DNA from: Parapedobacter tibetensis | GTDB taxonomy: Bacteria > Bacteroidota > Bacteroidia > Sphingobacteriales > Sphingobacteriaceae | Length of the DNA stretch: 64,000 nucleotides | Assembly: GCF_024704835.1 (NCBI RefSeq) | Contig: NZ_JAMXBE010000005.1 | Span: 316,778 to 380,777, forward strand | Direction of reading: 5' to 3' | Shown: positions 9,112-18,017 of the stretch, one piece after another | Numbering within the stretch: position 1 is the stretch's first letter | Layout: every line of letters starts with the position of its first letter | Program-made: the position numbers and the translations under genes | Notes under the pieces: generated by a model | Databases searched by the model: none | Told to the model about the DNA's origin: nothing | Seen by the model: only the letters and a program-made list of their open reading frames with translations

Positions 9112-10314
9112 ATGGATGCCGAAAAAAAACTCACTTTCCTCCTTGAGAACAAACGGCTCGGTAATGAGCTGCAAACCATTGCTTCGAAGGTTTACCATGG
9201 GGAACGGATTAGTGAAGAAGACGGCGTGTTGCTGTATGAGCGGGGCGACTTAGGCTATTTGGGCGTGTTGGCAAACTTTATCAGGGAAAAGCGGCACGGA
9301 GACATTACCTATTTCAATCGTAATTTCCATATCGAACCTACTAACTTATGTGTCTACGATTGCAAATTTTGTTCCTATTCCCGTTTAATTAAGCAGCGTG
9401 AAGATGGCTGGGAAGCCACGATGGACGAGATGTTGGATCAGATAAAGTCGTATGACAACGAGCCGGTTACTGAAGTCCATATCGTTGGAGGAGTGCTACC
9501 CCAGTACGACATGCCCTTTTATATGGAGTTATTCACGGCTATAAAGCGGCACCGTCCAAACCTCCATGTGAAGGCACTTACACCAGTGGAATACCATTAC
9601 ATCTTCAAGAAGGCGAAAGTGGATTATGCCACCGGCATGGCCATGATGAAAGATGCAGGCTTGGATTCAATGCCGGGAGGTGGGGCCGAGATTTTCCATC
9701 CTGAAGTGCGGGAACAAATCGCAAAAGACAAGTGCAATGCCGAACAATGGCTACAAATCCACGAAGCGTGGCACAAGCTGGGGATGCACTCTAACGCGAC
9801 CATGCTGTATGGCCATATCGAGGGCTATTGGCACCGCATTGATCACATGGAACGGCTTCGTGAATTACAGGACAAAACTGGGGGGTTCCAGGCATTTATA
9901 CCGCTTAAATTCAGGAATATGGACAATCAAATGTCGCATATTTCGGAGTCCACCGTGATAGAAGACTTGCGTAATTATGCCATAAGCCGTATTTATCTAG
10001 ATAATTTCCCACATATTAAGGCTTATTGGGCCATGATAAGTAGAGAAACAGCGCAATTGGCATTGGGATTTGGTGTAGACGATATTGACGGTACGCTTGA
10101 TGATACCACGAAGATTTACTCCATGGCTGGAGCTGAAGAACAGCATCCGGCGATGAGTACACAGGAATTGGTTGAGCTGATCAAGCATGTTGGAAGGCAC
10201 CCCATAGAGCGCGATACCCTGTACAACATCATTACCGATTACAATGAGATTGTTTTTCAAGAGGAATCCACAAAGCAATCAACGTATTATCAATTGCCAG
10301 TAGTGAATAAATAA
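9112..10314 (+). CDS. mqnE: Aminofutalosine synthase (radical SAM)
   Basis: This 400-residue radical SAM enzyme carries the cluster-binding motif CVYDCKFCSY (CxxxCxxC) at about residues 82-91, followed by VHIVGGVLPQYDMPFY and the family segment MPGGGAEIFHPEVREQI. MqnE joins the MqnA product 3-enolpyruvyl-benzoate to SAM to give aminofutalosine, the second step of the futalosine menaquinone pathway. The assignment to MqnE over its paralogue MqnC rests on the GGGAEIF..EVR segment and on mqnA lying one gene downstream. With the next two genes it forms a tight unit (11-bp gap, then a 4-bp overlap). Confidence 0.92.
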   Translation: MDAEKKLTFLLENKRLGNELQTIASKVYHGERISEEDGVLLYERGDLGYLGVLANFIREKRHGDITYFNRNFHIEPTNLCVYDCKFCSYSRLIKQREDGWEATMDEMLDQIKSYDNEPVTEVHIVGGVLPQYDMPFYMELFTAIKRHRPNLHVKALTPVEYHYIFKKAKVDYATGMAMMKDAGLDSMPGGGAEIFHPEVREQIAKDKCNAEQWLQIHEAWHKLGMHSNATMLYGHIEGYWHRIDHMERLRELQDKTGGFQAFIPLKFRNMDNQMSHISESTVIEDLRNYAISRIYLDNFPHIKAYWAMISRETAQLALGFGVDDIDGTLDDTTKIYSMAGAEEQHPAMSTQELVELIKHVGRHPIERDTLYNIITDYNEIVFQEESTKQSTYYQLPVVNK

Positions 10315-10325
10315 CGATAATTTTC

Positions 10326-10952
10326 TTGGAAAAATCACTTTATATCATCCGTCATGGCCAAACTGATCTCAACCTAAAAGGGATTGTACAAGGCAAGGGT
10401 ATTGATTCCCCGTTAAACGAGATGGGCCGGAAGCAAGCCGAGGCGTTCTACGAATATTACAAGGATGTACCTTTCGACAAAATCTACACATCCACCTTAT
10501 TGCGCACACATCAAACGGTAGCCCCATTCTTACAAGATGGCCTCCCTTTCGAGCAATTGGAGGGGCTCGACGAGATCGGTTGGGGCATCTACGAAGGCGA
10601 AGAGCAGACCCCCGAAGTCATGCAAGGTTTTTTGGGGTTGATCGCAAGATGGTCCAATGGCGAATTAGATGCTCGTGTTGCCGGAGGCGAAACACCTAAT
10701 CAAGTGCTCGCAAGGCAACGCCAAGCACTTAGCCATATTCTTTCCAAGCAAAATGAGGAAAATGTGCTCGTATGCATGCATGGCCGAGCAATGCGGATGT
10801 TCTTATGTTTGCTCATCAACCGCGATGTTACCCAAATGGATGATTTTCCGCATACCAATACATCATTGTATAAAGTATTGTATAATGGTAGTGAATTTAC
10901 TATTGAAGATGCCTATAACATTCAACATTTGGAGGACCTGTTCACTGAATGA
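10326..10952 (+). CDS. Histidine phosphatase family protein
   Basis: The 208-residue protein has the RHG catalytic motif at its N-terminus (YIIRHGQTDLNLKG), the acid-region ILARxxx-like segment GIYEGEE, and the second catalytic His in LVCMHGRAMRMFL. The start must be a TTG at 10326, since the frame has no ATG between the preceding stop and the RHG motif. The family includes phosphoglycerate mutases, cobalamin and alpha-ribazole phosphatases and many small-molecule phosphatases. It sits between mqnE and mqnA and overlaps mqnA by 4 bp, so it is co-transcribed with the menaquinone genes, but no known futalosine step needs a phosphatase. The substrate is unknown. Confidence 0.85.
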   Translation: MEKSLYIIRHGQTDLNLKGIVQGKGIDSPLNEMGRKQAEAFYEYYKDVPFDKIYTSTLLRTHQTVAPFLQDGLPFEQLEGLDEIGWGIYEGEEQTPEVMQGFLGLIARWSNGELDARVAGGETPNQVLARQRQALSHILSKQNEENVLVCMHGRAMRMFLCLLINRDVTQMDDFPHTNTSLYKVLYNGSEFTIEDAYNIQHLEDLFTE

Positions 10953-11692
10953 TGGAAAAGGTAAGAGTCTCCGCGGTATCTTATACCAATACACTGCCGT
11001 TTATTTACGGTCTGCAGCACTCAGAAATTATCAGCCAAATTGAGCTGAGTTTAGATATTCCGAGTGTATGCGCTCATAAATTGATTAACAACCAAGCAGA
11101 TTTGGGCATTGTACCCGTGGCAGCCCTGCTCGATATACCCAGTCCAACGATTGTTTCCGAATACTGCTTGGGAGCCTCGGGTGCTGTTAACTCGGTATTT
11201 GTTTTTAGCGAAAAACCCATTGATAAGATAAATACACTTCGTTTGGATAGCCAATCAAGAACTTCCAATGGGCTGGCGCAAATCCTATTTCGTCATTACT
11301 GGAAGCGGGAAGTAACGGTGGTGATTGAAGGAGAAGCCGATGCTTATGTGGAGATTGGCGACCGTACGTTTGGAAAACAACAAGCCCATCCCTATGCTTA
11401 CGACCTAGCGTGGCATTGGAAAGCGTTCACAGGCCTTCCCTTTACGTTTGCCGCATGGGTTGCCAATAAACCGCTTCCCCTATCGTTTATCCGGGCATTT
11501 AATGAAGCATTGGCTTACGGATTGGATCAACGTGAAGCACTTCTTGAAAAACTACCGCCGAGGCTCGATTTCGATTACCGTAAATATTTGATGGAAGATA
11601 TTGATTACCAGTATAGTGATGCAAAAAAAAGTGCGGTGGCAGAGTTTTTGCGGTTAATGGAGACATTAAACAATGTATCGATTAGTCGATGA
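10949..11692 (+). CDS. mqnA: Chorismate dehydratase
   Basis: The 247-residue protein has the MqnA/MqnD-type periplasmic-binding-protein fold. Characteristic segments are VSAVSYTNTLPFIYGL, the NQADLGIVPVAALL loop, LDSQSRTSNGLAQIL and the C-terminal PYAYDLAWHWKAFTGLPFTFAAWVA. MqnA removes water from chorismate to form 3-enolpyruvyl-benzoate, the first committed step of the futalosine route. The ATG at 10949 overlaps the upstream stop; a second ATG at 10952 is equally possible. mqnB, mqnC and mqnD are not in this window. Confidence 0.92.
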   Translation: MMEKVRVSAVSYTNTLPFIYGLQHSEIISQIELSLDIPSVCAHKLINNQADLGIVPVAALLDIPSPTIVSEYCLGASGAVNSVFVFSEKPIDKINTLRLDSQSRTSNGLAQILFRHYWKREVTVVIEGEADAYVEIGDRTFGKQQAHPYAYDLAWHWKAFTGLPFTFAAWVANKPLPLSFIRAFNEALAYGLDQREALLEKLPPRLDFDYRKYLMEDIDYQYSDAKKSAVAEFLRLMETLNNVSISR

Positions 11693-11725
11693 AGGTTACT
11701 ACGGATAAACACATATTATATTCAA

Positions 11726-12187
11726 ATGAAGATCGAAGACGAAATCCGAACAAAAAAATTCGGCAATGAGCGGCATAAGGCCACGATAAACATTGTGTTT
11801 ACCAGTAATTGGATTACCAATATCCTAGAGAAAAGAGCAAATATACATCAAATCACCCTACAACAATTCAATGTCTTGCGGATATTGAGGGGGCAGCATC
11901 CTAAGTCTACTACAAATAATTTGCTGAAGGAACGCATGCTGGACAAAATGCCTGATGTATCACGGATCATTGACCGATTGGTAATCAAGGAATTGGTTTC
12001 CAAGGGGAAATGTAATAGTGACCGTCGTGCTGTCGACGTTAAAATCACCGAAAAAGGCTTAGCTATTTTAGCCGAGCTGGAAGAGCCCATGATGATGATG
12101 GATATTCTTCAAGAAAACATTAACGAAGACGAATGCCGGCAACTCAATGAATTGCTTGATAAGCTGCGCGGCAATAGCCTGGGATAG
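11726..12187 (+). CDS. MarR-family transcriptional regulator
   Basis: The 153-residue protein has a winged-helix arrangement: a helical start, an HTH-like segment (ITLQQFNVLRILRGQHP, then LKERMLDKMPDVSRIIDRLVIKELV) and a wing with the typical DRRAVDVKITEKGLAIL motif. MarR proteins are dimeric repressors that often respond to small ligands. It starts 33 bp after mqnA and may be read through from that operon or be independent. Its target is not evident; the convergent ZIP gene follows. Confidence 0.85.
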   Translation: MKIEDEIRTKKFGNERHKATINIVFTSNWITNILEKRANIHQITLQQFNVLRILRGQHPKSTTNNLLKERMLDKMPDVSRIIDRLVIKELVSKGKCNSDRRAVDVKITEKGLAILAELEEPMMMMDILQENINEDECRQLNELLDKLRGNSLG

Positions 12188-12254
12188 CATAAACTAGAAA
12201 TGGATCAGCGATCATCTGTTTAATCGGTGTCATCCGTGTTCCACCCAACAACCA

Positions 12255-12998
12255 TCAATGCTCATGGGAGCCAAACAGGAAATTCAGTAAAGAAACCGCA
12301 ATTCCCAACGCAACGACTACCATTTTCTTCCGATTGAATTTATGATGGTCAGCAGAACCCGATTCAAACAAAATCGTTGTAGAGATGTGCAGGAATATAC
12401 CAATAACCACGGCCATGATCCGGTCAAAATAACGCTCGATATTCCCGATGCCACCCGAACTGATTCCTTTGCTAATCAAGAATCCAAGTGGTGTCATCAC
12501 GGCAAATACCGCCAGCAATAAAATGATATACCGCTTTGAAAGCGAGGTGTACAGTAAAAGACTGCCCAGGGCGAAGGCTGCAGGTATATGGTGCAATGCA
12601 ATACCAAATACCAATTCACTTTGGTGATGGGAAGCTAGCGGCATTCCTTCCAGCAACGCATGGAGACAAAGGCTCAACATAATGCCCAATGGGAATACAC
12701 TCCCTGTGCTGTGAGGATGGTGAATATGTCCATGCTCGATACCATGTGAAAATTGTTCCATGACGAGTTGGAAAATAAAACCGATCAAAACAAATAAACC
12801 GATGGTCTCACTAGCGGTACTATGCGTATGATATACTTCTGGAATCAAGTGCAATACCGTGATGGAAAACAAGTAAGCACCACTGAAGGAAAGAATGAGT
12901 TTAAGTGCGTTGGCGTTGTCGCGTTTCACAAAAAAAACGGCAATTCCACTCGCAAATGCGGTAACGAATAAAATAGTAATGATTAAGAACGGGTTCAT
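12255..12998 (-). CDS. ZIP-family metal transporter
   Basis: The 247-residue membrane protein has about eight hydrophobic segments and the metal-site motifs of ZIP transporters: HLIPEVYHTHS after the second helix, a His-rich loop (SHGIEHGHIHHPHS), LCLHALLEGMPLASHHQ (HxxxEG) and ALHHIPAAFALG. ZIP proteins import Zn2+ or other divalent metals into the cytoplasm. It overlaps the upstream PAP2 gene by 4 bp on the same strand, so the two are translated from one message. The specific metal is not determined by sequence. Confidence 0.86.
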   Translation of the reverse strand: MNPFLIITILFVTAFASGIAVFFVKRDNANALKLILSFSGAYLFSITVLHLIPEVYHTHSTASETIGLFVLIGFIFQLVMEQFSHGIEHGHIHHPHSTGSVFPLGIMLSLCLHALLEGMPLASHHQSELVFGIALHHIPAAFALGSLLLYTSLSKRYIILLLAVFAVMTPLGFLISKGISSGGIGNIERYFDRIMAVVIGIFLHISTTILFESGSADHHKFNRKKMVVVALGIAVSLLNFLFGSHEH

Positions 12999-13579
12999 AC
13001 AGAGCTTTTTGCCGGTGTAAGATCAGGTTGGATAAAGCGATAAATTAAACCGGTAGCGCAACCTATTATACTCCCTAATAGCGCCCCAGCGATAATGTCC
13101 AACGGGTAATGTACGCCCACATATACTTGGGCAATGCTAATGATTGCTGCCCAAAAAAGGCCAAGCCAGAGAATATGTTTCCACCGTTTATAGAAGACCA
13201 TGATGAGGAACACAGCCATGGCAAAATGATTCGTGGCATGTGATGAAGTAAAGCTATAGCCGCTACCACATCTTACAAGTGTATTGATTTCCGCTTTGAA
13301 TTCAATGTCATTGCAGGGCCTGACCCGCTGGACGGACTTCTTGATAATCGAAGACGATAGCGAATCGGATATGCCGAACGAAATCAAAATAAAGAGTATA
13401 ATGAGTATTCCCTTTTTTTTATAGTTCCTAATGCAAAAGATGATGATGAAAAGGTATAAGGGGGCCCAGGTATACGGATTACGCAATATAGGCATCAACC
13501 AATCAAAGAAAGCATTGCTTAGTCCCTGGTTGATAGCCAAAAAGGCCTCTTGGTCGAGTGAGATGAGTTGGTCAATCAT
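12995..13579 (-). CDS. PAP2-superfamily membrane phosphatase
   Basis: The 194-residue membrane protein has the three PAP2 motifs: KKSVQRVRPCN (KxxxxxxRP), GYSFTSSHATNHF (PSGH-like, with Ser in place of Pro-Ser-Gly) and AQVYVGVHYPLDIIAG (SRxxxxxHxxxD-like, in which the usual Ser-Arg is Ala-Gln). Relatives dephosphorylate undecaprenyl pyrophosphate or phosphatidic and phosphatidylglycerol phosphates at the membrane. A role in lipid-carrier recycling is plausible but not shown. It heads a two-gene unit with the ZIP transporter. A TAnnTTTG-type box lies 22 bp before the start. Confidence 0.84.
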   Translation of the reverse strand: MIDQLISLDQEAFLAINQGLSNAFFDWLMPILRNPYTWAPLYLFIIIFCIRNYKKKGILIILFILISFGISDSLSSSIIKKSVQRVRPCNDIEFKAEINTLVRCGSGYSFTSSHATNHFAMAVFLIMVFYKRWKHILWLGLFWAAIISIAQVYVGVHYPLDIIAGALLGSIIGCATGLIYRFIQPDLTPAKSSV

Positions 13580-13600
13580 TTAAATTAAACAAAGTTGCAA

Positions 13601-13608
13601 CAAAAGTA
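13601..13608 (-). promoter_or_regulatory. Candidate -7 box for the PAP2-ZIP unit
   Basis: Read on the minus strand this is TACTTTTG, matching TAnnTTTG, 21 bp before the PAP2 ATG. A TTTG lies 22 bp further upstream, slightly beyond the usual 19-20 bp spacing. Confidence 0.4.
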
Positions 13609-13704
13609 AAAATAAATTCTGATTTCTCATCAAATGTAATGTATTTAATAATCCAGAACAATATTCCTATTTTTACAGCCGCGAAACTTAATTGTGTAAA
13701 CTAT

Positions 13705-15090
13705 ATGACATTAATAAAATCCATATCAGGCATTCGAGGTACCATAGGGGGAAGATCCGGTGAGGCACTTACCCCAATAGACATTGTAAAGTTCTCCACG
13801 GCTTTTGGCCGTTTTATCTATGATAAGACCGGGATCAATAAAATTGTTATCGGTCGCGATGCACGTATTTCAGGTGAAATGGTACGTAATCTGGTTGTAG
13901 GGACGCTTCAAAGCATTGGAATGGATGTGGTAGATCTGGGTTTATCTACAACACCAACAGTGGAGGTGGCCGTGCCATCAGAAGGTGCTGGTGGTGGTAT
14001 CATCCTTACCGCCAGTCATAACCCGGCACAATGGAATGCCCTCAAGCTGCTCAATGCCAAGGGCGAGTTTATCAACGATGCCGAAGGCAAGCAAGTGTTG
14101 GAAATGGCCGAAGACCTTGATTTTGATTTCGCGGATGTAGCTAATCTGGGCAAGGTTACTTACGATGATCGCTACATGCAAAAGCATATCGACCAGGTAT
14201 TAGCGCTCGAATTGGTCGACGTTAAAGCCATACGGAATGCAGGTTTCAAGATTGCTGTAGATGCTGTCAATTCTACGGGAGGGATTTTTGTACCTGCCTT
14301 ACTGGAAGCGCTTGGCGTGCAAACCATATACAAGCTTTACTGTGAGCCAAATGGGCAGTTTCCACATAATCCCGAGCCGCTTGCCGAAAATTTGGTCGAC
14401 TTATCCAACTTGGTTAAAGCAAAAGGCGCCGATTTGGGTATTGCTGTAGACCCCGATGTGGATAGGCTTTGTTTCGTGATGGAAAACGGAAATATGTTTG
14501 GCGAGGAATATACACTTGTTGCTGTGGGCGACTATGTGCTTCAGCATACTCCAGGCAATACCGTGTCTAATCTATCATCTACGAGAGCACTGCGTGATGT
14601 GACGGTTAACAACAAGGATTCGCAATATCATGCCGCCGCCGTGGGAGAGGTAAATGTGGTGGACAAAATGAAGGAAGTGGCTGCTGTCATTGGTGGTGAA
14701 GGGAATGGAGGGGTCATCTATCCAGCCCTACATTACGGCAGGGATGCCCTGGCTGGGATCGCACTGTTCCTGACACATCTGGCCAAAAGCGGCAAGCGCA
14801 TTTCGGAATTGCGTGCCGGCTATCCGCAATATTACATGTCTAAGAATAAAATTATACTCACACCAGGACTAGATATTGATGGGTTATTAGTGGCGATGCA
14901 ACAACGGTATAAAGATGTACCCCATAGTATCATCGATGGATTGAAGATTGATTTCGAAAACGAGTGGGTACACCTCCGTAAATCCAACACCGAGCCCATC
15001 ATCCGGATTTATTCCGAGGGCCCTACGCCGGAAAAGGCAGATGCCATCGCACAGCAAATCATTAGGGAAATCGAAGAGATCATAAGTTAG
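13705..15090 (+). CDS. glmM: Phosphoglucosamine mutase
   Basis: The start at 13705 (MTLIKSISGIRGTIGG) is used because the longer frame from 13639 adds 22 residues unlike the family; 461 residues result. The four alpha-phosphohexomutase motifs are present: the phosphoserine loop GIILTASHNPAQWNALK, the metal loop IAVDPDVDRLCF, the sugar loop GGEGNGGVIYP and the phosphate-binding loop RKSNTEPIIRIY. GlmM makes glucosamine-1-phosphate for UDP-GlcNAc. Bacteroidota enzymes of this subgroup resemble archaeal phosphomannomutase/phosphoglucosamine mutases, so a broader hexose-phosphate role is possible. It is monocistronic here. Confidence 0.88.
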   Translation: MTLIKSISGIRGTIGGRSGEALTPIDIVKFSTAFGRFIYDKTGINKIVIGRDARISGEMVRNLVVGTLQSIGMDVVDLGLSTTPTVEVAVPSEGAGGGIILTASHNPAQWNALKLLNAKGEFINDAEGKQVLEMAEDLDFDFADVANLGKVTYDDRYMQKHIDQVLALELVDVKAIRNAGFKIAVDAVNSTGGIFVPALLEALGVQTIYKLYCEPNGQFPHNPEPLAENLVDLSNLVKAKGADLGIAVDPDVDRLCFVMENGNMFGEEYTLVAVGDYVLQHTPGNTVSNLSSTRALRDVTVNNKDSQYHAAAVGEVNVVDKMKEVAAVIGGEGNGGVIYPALHYGRDALAGIALFLTHLAKSGKRISELRAGYPQYYMSKNKIILTPGLDIDGLLVAMQQRYKDVPHSIIDGLKIDFENEWVHLRKSNTEPIIRIYSEGPTPEKADAIAQQIIREIEEIIS

Positions 15091-15235
15091 TGTATTAACA
15101 CAAAGGCCACCAAGAGTTGCTTTGCGTGCTTTGCGTGAAATCTGCTAGCTGTCGTGCGCCCAAGAAAACCACTCCACAGCTTTGTGGGAAAAGTGGGAAA
15201 TTTCGTATTTTGCAGTTTTTCTACGATAAGTCGAT

Positions 15236-16681
15236 ATGAGTTTAATTAACAAAGCAATTTACGTGTCTTCAGAAACAAGCAGATTACGCAAGGTGCTGAT
15301 ACATAGTCCAGACAGCGGGCTTGGTAAGGTTGTGCCATCCAAAGCCCAAGACTGGTTATTTGAAGACATTGTGCATCTCGATACCATTCGGCGGAACGAA
15401 TATGACTATTACGTCAAGTTGCTGCTGTATTTTCTTGACCAAGACAAGATAAAGGGCCGATTGGCTGAAATTGACACGCCAAAAAGCCATCGAACGTTCT
15501 ACAAGCCAGACCATCCCGAGTTCTATTGCTCGCAACAGGTGGTGGAATTGCAGGTGCTGCTCATGGAAATACTGGAAGATGATGCCATAAAGAGCCAATT
15601 GGTCGCCTCGGTATGCGCCATTGAAGCATGCAGCCATGAAGTCCAGCGCGAATTGATGGGGTATTCACCTGCTGAATTGGCGAGGGTGTTTTTCAGTGGA
15701 AGTTACAACGAGCGTGCACTGATTTTTCCACCTATCCCCAATTTCATTTTCACGCGCGATATCGGCATTGTCATCAATGACCACATACTCCTCAACAAAC
15801 CCATGAAAGAGGCGCGTAAACGGGAGGCTTTGATAGCTAAGTACATTTTCTTCTATCACCCAATTTTTGCCGCATACCGGAATAATATCATCGAACTAAC
15901 CGATACCCAGCACCACTTCCTGTTGCCCAATGATACAGAAATAGAGAAGGTAACCCTGGAAGGAGGGGATGTCATGGTGGTGAGTAAAGATCATGTGTTG
16001 ATCGGGGTGAGTGAACGTACAAGCCGCGAAGCGGCGGCCCAAGCTGTAAAACACCTGTTTGCAAGGGATGTGGTAAATAAGGTTACCATCGTGAAAATTC
16101 CCAATAAGCGCGATTACATGCATATCGATACCGTATTTACACAGGTAAAGAAAAATGTATGGGTGATGTTGGGTGATTTTTCCAATGAAAGCATTAAAGG
16201 CCTCCAAACAGATGAAGTGCACCGTGCGCTCCATATCGGGCCACATAAGGCTGATGAGCTGGAAATCATCCAATTCAACAAAAAGGACATAACCAAATCC
16301 CATTATTTCGATAGCCTTGAGGATTTGCTCATTGATATCAGTGTAACGGATTTGGGATGCAGTGCGGGGAGTGTACGGATTATATGGTCGGGCAACAATG
16401 AGTTTCCATTTGATGCGCGCGAACAATGGACGGATAGTTGCAATCTATTGGCCATCAACGAGGGGGTGGTGCTGGGCTACGACCGGAATGATAAGACAAC
16501 CGAGGCATTCAGGGAGGCGGGGTTTGACGTGGTTAACGTAGCCGACCTCATTGTGGAACTGGAATCGGGACGCGTACATGCAGATGAATTGACAGACACA
16601 TTGATTCTGATGCCATCTGCTGAATTATCGCGTGCACGTGGTGGTTTCCATTGCATGAGTATGCCATTATTAAGGGATTAA
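15236..16681 (+). CDS. Arginine-deiminase-like guanidino-modifying enzyme
   Basis: The 481-residue protein shows the pentein fold of the arginine deiminase/amidinotransferase superfamily. Visible motifs are NFIFTRDIGIVIND (FTRD), LEGGDVMVV, the His region DYMHIDTVFTQV and the C-terminal nucleophile in ARGGFHCMSMPLLRD. It is longer than classic arginine deiminases (about 410) and belongs to a Bacteroidota group of unassigned deiminase-like proteins. ctlX begins 2 bp after its stop, so the pair is translationally linked and probably acts on arginine, citrulline or ornithine. Hydrolysis of arginine to citrulline is the most economical guess. Confidence 0.82.
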   Translation: MSLINKAIYVSSETSRLRKVLIHSPDSGLGKVVPSKAQDWLFEDIVHLDTIRRNEYDYYVKLLLYFLDQDKIKGRLAEIDTPKSHRTFYKPDHPEFYCSQQVVELQVLLMEILEDDAIKSQLVASVCAIEACSHEVQRELMGYSPAELARVFFSGSYNERALIFPPIPNFIFTRDIGIVINDHILLNKPMKEARKREALIAKYIFFYHPIFAAYRNNIIELTDTQHHFLLPNDTEIEKVTLEGGDVMVVSKDHVLIGVSERTSREAAAQAVKHLFARDVVNKVTIVKIPNKRDYMHIDTVFTQVKKNVWVMLGDFSNESIKGLQTDEVHRALHIGPHKADELEIIQFNKKDITKSHYFDSLEDLLIDISVTDLGCSAGSVRIIWSGNNEFPFDAREQWTDSCNLLAINEGVVLGYDRNDKTTEAFREAGFDVVNVADLIVELESGRVHADELTDTLILMPSAELSRARGGFHCMSMPLLRD

Positions 16682-16683
16682 AA

Positions 16684-17595
16684 ATGACTGTTTTGATGAT
16701 TCGCCCGGTGCGTTTTGGCTATAACGCCCAAACGGCGGTAAACAATGCTTTCCAGCTGAATGCGGCGAAAGGTAATGTTCAGGAAAAGGCGCTGATTGAG
16801 TTTGATCGGTTTGTGGAGATGCTGCGTGACCATGACATTGACGTATTAGTGGTTCAAGATACCGAAGAACCGCATACACCAGACAGCATATTCCCGAACA
16901 ACTGGATTTCGTTCCATGATGATGGTACGGTTGTGCTGTATCCGATGTTTGCAGCGAATAGGCGATTGGAGCGTAAAGAGTCGGTATTCAAAGCTATCAA
17001 CGACCAATTTATCGTCCGGGAGCAAATAGATTACACTGAGAACGAAATGAAGGGAAAATTCCTCGAGGGGACAGGCAGCTTCGTTTTGGATCGACAAAAT
17101 AAAATCGCCTATGCGTGCAGCTCTCCGCGCACGGATGAGGCATTATTTATGGCATTTTGCGAGCAAATGGGTTACAAACCGGTTGTTTTCGAAGCGATTG
17201 ATTCAAGGGGTATCCCCATATACCATACCAACGTGATGATGTGTATAGCCGATGAATATGTGGTGATATGCCTGGACAGTATCCAACGCGATGATTTGCC
17301 TAAGGTGATGGGTACATTGGAACGTAGTGGTAAAGCCATCGTGCCCATTACCGTCGATCAGGTGGCGCATTTTACAGGCAATATGCTTCAAGTGGTCAAC
17401 AGGCTGGGCGAACGCTTTTTAATCATGTCGTCATCGGCATACCGCGCACTTGATGCGGAACAGTTAACATTACTGGAATCTTATAATCGCACCATCCATT
17501 CGCCACTGGATACCATTGAGCAAAATGGCGGCGGAAGCGCACGATGCATGATGGCCGAGGTATTCCTGCCTGTCAACTCGAATGGTCTGCAATAA
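16684..17595 (+). CDS. ctlX: CtlX-like citrulline hydrolase (amidinotransferase fold)
   Basis: The ATG at 16684 gives 303 residues; the longer frame from 16651 runs inside the preceding gene. MIRPVRFGYNAQTAVNN is the characteristic N-terminus of the CtlX group of pentein-fold hydrolases. Other family features are PDSIFPNNWISFHDDG, GTGSFVLDR, the catalytic His in IYHTNVMMCI and the Cys in GGGSARCMMAEVF. Members hydrolyse citrulline or related dimethylarginine-like substrates. Together with the deiminase-like gene directly before it, this suggests a short arginine-to-ornithine salvage route. Its 3' end overlaps the convergent lipoprotein gene by 23 bp. Confidence 0.82.
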   Translation: MTVLMIRPVRFGYNAQTAVNNAFQLNAAKGNVQEKALIEFDRFVEMLRDHDIDVLVVQDTEEPHTPDSIFPNNWISFHDDGTVVLYPMFAANRRLERKESVFKAINDQFIVREQIDYTENEMKGKFLEGTGSFVLDRQNKIAYACSSPRTDEALFMAFCEQMGYKPVVFEAIDSRGIPIYHTNVMMCIADEYVVICLDSIQRDDLPKVMGTLERSGKAIVPITVDQVAHFTGNMLQVVNRLGERFLIMSSSAYRALDAEQLTLLESYNRTIHSPLDTIEQNGGGSARCMMAEVFLPVNSNGLQ

Positions 17596-18004
17596 TCAGC
17601 CATTCACCGTCTACTTGCTTAAATACTAAGGTGAAATGTCCAGAGGCATCGCCAATGGTACGTGAAAGGTGCCATTCCCCCAGCACAAAATAATGGTCGG
17701 ATGATAGGGGTTTTACCTGAAGGATATCAAAATGGAGCTTGCCCATCGTGACCGTATCTGGGTAAGATTTGAGGTAACGGTCTAAGGTGTTTTGCCAACC
17801 GTAAACCGGGCCGGCGCTTCCCACAAACAATAAGCTGTCGTCATGCCAATAAGTTTCCATAAACGTATGGACATCCCCTGCGTTCCACGCCTCTTCTTGC
17901 TTCTGCATAGCAGCCAAAATAGCCGATTCAGCCGATTGTTCTTCGGTCGACGAGCAGGATGCGAGCAATATCAGGGGTAGTAAGAGGTAAAGCAAGAGCT
18001 TCAT
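17573..18004 (-). CDS. NTF2-like (DUF4440/SnoaL-type) lipoprotein
   Basis: Taking the ATG at 18004 gives 143 residues that begin with a lipoprotein signal (MKLLLYLLLPLILLASCSS; Cys in the lipobox LASC). The rest is a cone-shaped NTF2-like fold: AILAAMQKQEEAWNAGDVHTFMETYWHDDSLLFVG, then a beta-rich end TLVFKQVDGEWLIIADHSS. Such proteins are often annotated as ketosteroid-isomerase-like, but no catalytic activity can be assumed. An in-frame ATG at 18025 is an alternative start. The gene follows the desaturase by 13 bp and its 3' tail overlaps ctlX. Confidence 0.78.
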   Translation of the reverse strand: MKLLLYLLLPLILLASCSSTEEQSAESAILAAMQKQEEAWNAGDVHTFMETYWHDDSLLFVGSAGPVYGWQNTLDRYLKSYPDTVTMGKLHFDILQVKPLSSDHYFVLGEWHLSRTIGDASGHFTLVFKQVDGEWLIIADHSS

Positions 18005-18017
18005 ACCGACCGCTAAT

